This document shows, piece by piece, positions 63,103 through 64,000 of a DNA stretch of 64,000 nt. How positions within the stretch are numbered: position 1 is the first letter of the stretch; each line of letters begins with the position of its first letter. The notes under the pieces were generated by a model. The model made no database searches and was not told the DNA's origin. It worked only from the letters and a program-made list of their open reading frames with translations. Both the position numbers and the translations under genes were made by a program. Origin of the DNA: Alphaproteobacteria bacterium (GTDB lineage: Bacteria; Pseudomonadota; Alphaproteobacteria; GCA-2731375); assembly GCA_021776235.1 (NCBI GenBank), contig JAJFGG010000161.1:1-64000 (forward strand). The letters run 5' to 3'.

Positions 63103-64000
63103 ATGGATCCACAAGGCACCGAGCCCGAAGGCTATAACGTCGAGGCGGTCGAAACCTGGATTGCCGAGAATGTAACCGGATTGACGCCGCCCTTTACCTG
63201 GACCCGCCTGCAGGGCGGTCATTCCAATCTTACATACCGTATTGATGACCCCGAGGGGCGCTCGGCCGTTGTCCGCCGGCCGCCACAGGGCGAGTTATTG
63301 CCCAAGGCCCATGACATGAGCCGCGAATGGGCGCTGATATCGGCGCTGGGTCCAACGCCGGTACCGGTCGCGCCGGCCATGGGGTTTTGCGAAAGTCCCG
63401 ATGTCACCGGCGCCTGGTTCTATGTGATGGGACTGATAGACGGCCGCCCGCTTTATAATGCAACGGATACGGAAGCCTTGGTCCCTTACGAGAAACGGCC
63501 GACGTTGGCGTGGTCCTTCGTCGATGTCCTCGCCGGACTGCACGCGCTCGACCCCGACGAGATCGGTCTCGGCGAACTGGGTAGAAAAGAAAATTATGTC
63601 GGGCGCCAGCTTCATACCTGGTTCCGCTCTTGGACTTCTTCGGCGGAAGATGCCGAATACGATGACCCGAGGGCCCACGAGCTACAGGAATTCTTGAGCG
63701 GCAATATCCCCGACCAGGGACCGGCCAGAGTTGTTCATGGGGACTATGGCCTGCACAACTGCCTGATCGGATCTGATGCCTGTGTTGCCGCCGTGGTCGA
63801 TTGGGAAATATCCACCCTTGGCGATCCCCTGGCCGACCTCGCCTATGCCTTGAACCAATGGGCGGAACCTGATGAGGATCGCGACGGTGCCGCCACGGCC
63901 TTGCCGGGATTTCCAAGACGGGCCGAGTTGGCCGCCCGGTACGCCGAAAAGTCCGGCCGGGATTTATCCCTGCTGGACTACTACATCGGCTTCAACTGGT
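63103..64000 (+). CDS. APH-family phosphotransferase, cut by the right edge
   Basis: The first 299 codons are present. It is a kinase-like (aminoglycoside phosphotransferase) protein, with RLQGGHSNLTYRI (nucleotide loop), VVHGDYGLHNCLI (catalytic HGD-x4-N) and VVDWEISTLGDPLADLAYA (metal-binding aspartate). This type is common next to acyl-CoA dehydrogenase genes and is thought to phosphorylate small acyl or hydroxy-acid substrates. ATG 63103 is preceded by AAGGGG at good spacing. It is the last, incomplete gene of the operon starting at 59945. Confidence 0.82.
   Translation, partial: MDPQGTEPEGYNVEAVETWIAENVTGLTPPFTWTRLQGGHSNLTYRIDDPEGRSAVVRRPPQGELLPKAHDMSREWALISALGPTPVPVAPAMGFCESPDVTGAWFYVMGLIDGRPLYNATDTEALVPYEKRPTLAWSFVDVLAGLHALDPDEIGLGELGRKENYVGRQLHTWFRSWTSSAEDAEYDDPRAHELQEFLSGNIPDQGPARVVHGDYGLHNCLIGSDACVAAVVDWEISTLGDPLADLAYALNQWAEPDEDRDGAATALPGFPRRAELAARYAEKSGRDLSLLDYYIGFNW

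Noticed and set aside
1-64000. CRISPR arrays, tRNA and rRNA genes, prophage genes
   Set aside because: Looked for direct repeats with spacers, tRNA T-loop and CCA-like ends, rRNA core sequences and phage structural genes; none seen by reading.

Overview
The window reads as one continuous stretch of chromosome from a GC-rich alphaproteobacterium, most likely a Rhodospirillales-type, possibly marine, heterotroph. This rests on the gene order rne - amidase - mrcA - prfB, a bactofilin/M23 pair, a Pot-type ABC operon, ectoine-degradation genes and many CoA-ligase, short-chain dehydrogenase and FAD catabolic genes. There are about 52 protein genes, most with clear ribosome-binding sites. I found no rRNA or tRNA gene, CRISPR array, prophage or transposase gene.

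Layout. 1-2037: the start of a corrinoid-binding protein, a hypothetical protein and a DUF1194 (VWA-like) protein. 1990-6470 (minus): complete polyamine-type ABC operon potA-D-B-C. 6792-7083: a small orphan gene with its own terminator. 7097-10807 (minus): ectoine hydrolase doeA, deacetylase doeB and a second creatinase-like M24 gene, with a hairpin-rich mobile element between doeA and doeB. 11084-13322: a VanZ-like membrane protein coupled to a Tat-exported metallophosphoesterase. 13431-31802: a catabolic region with a GH-A hydrolase, enolase-superfamily dehydratase, hydantoinase/oxoprolinase HyuA-HyuB, an FAD oxidoreductase, two tandem QueG-like Fe-S proteins, a PaaK-like ligase, a DUF3604 gene with an amber codon after its signal peptide, CaiB/BaiF CoA transferase, enoyl-CoA hydratase, GST, intradiol dioxygenase and GNAT. 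32067-40394: a PAS histidine kinase, acyl-CoA ligase, class II aldolase, Gfo/Idh/MocA oxidoreductase, short-chain dehydrogenase and DsbA-family protein. 40480-59853: housekeeping and envelope genes (glpK, M48 protease, aminotransferase, RNase E, amidase, PBP1A, RF2 with a programmed frameshift, bactofilin, M23 protease, DUF455 and a pseudo-receiver). 59945-64000: SDR, epimerase, LLM flavin oxidoreductase and a truncated phosphotransferase, probably one operon.

The most unusual structure is a family of non-autonomous, hairpin-rich repeats: two intact copies (9366-9628 and 55254-55527), one decayed copy (34910-35066) and one fragment (about 39495-39614). The intact copies have near-perfect terminal inverted repeats ending in TA, and two internal long hairpins. 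In all four cases one end of the element coincides with the TAG stop codon of a neighbouring gene (doeA, prfB, an acyl-CoA ligase, a dsbA-like gene), as if it inserts at TA within stop codons and rebuilds a stop from its own terminus. Other points of interest are the in-frame amber in the DUF3604 gene, a gamma-glutamyltranspeptidase-like lipoprotein lacking the catalytic threonine, the tandem Fe-S proteins, and a large acidic insertion in the S1 domain of RNase E.
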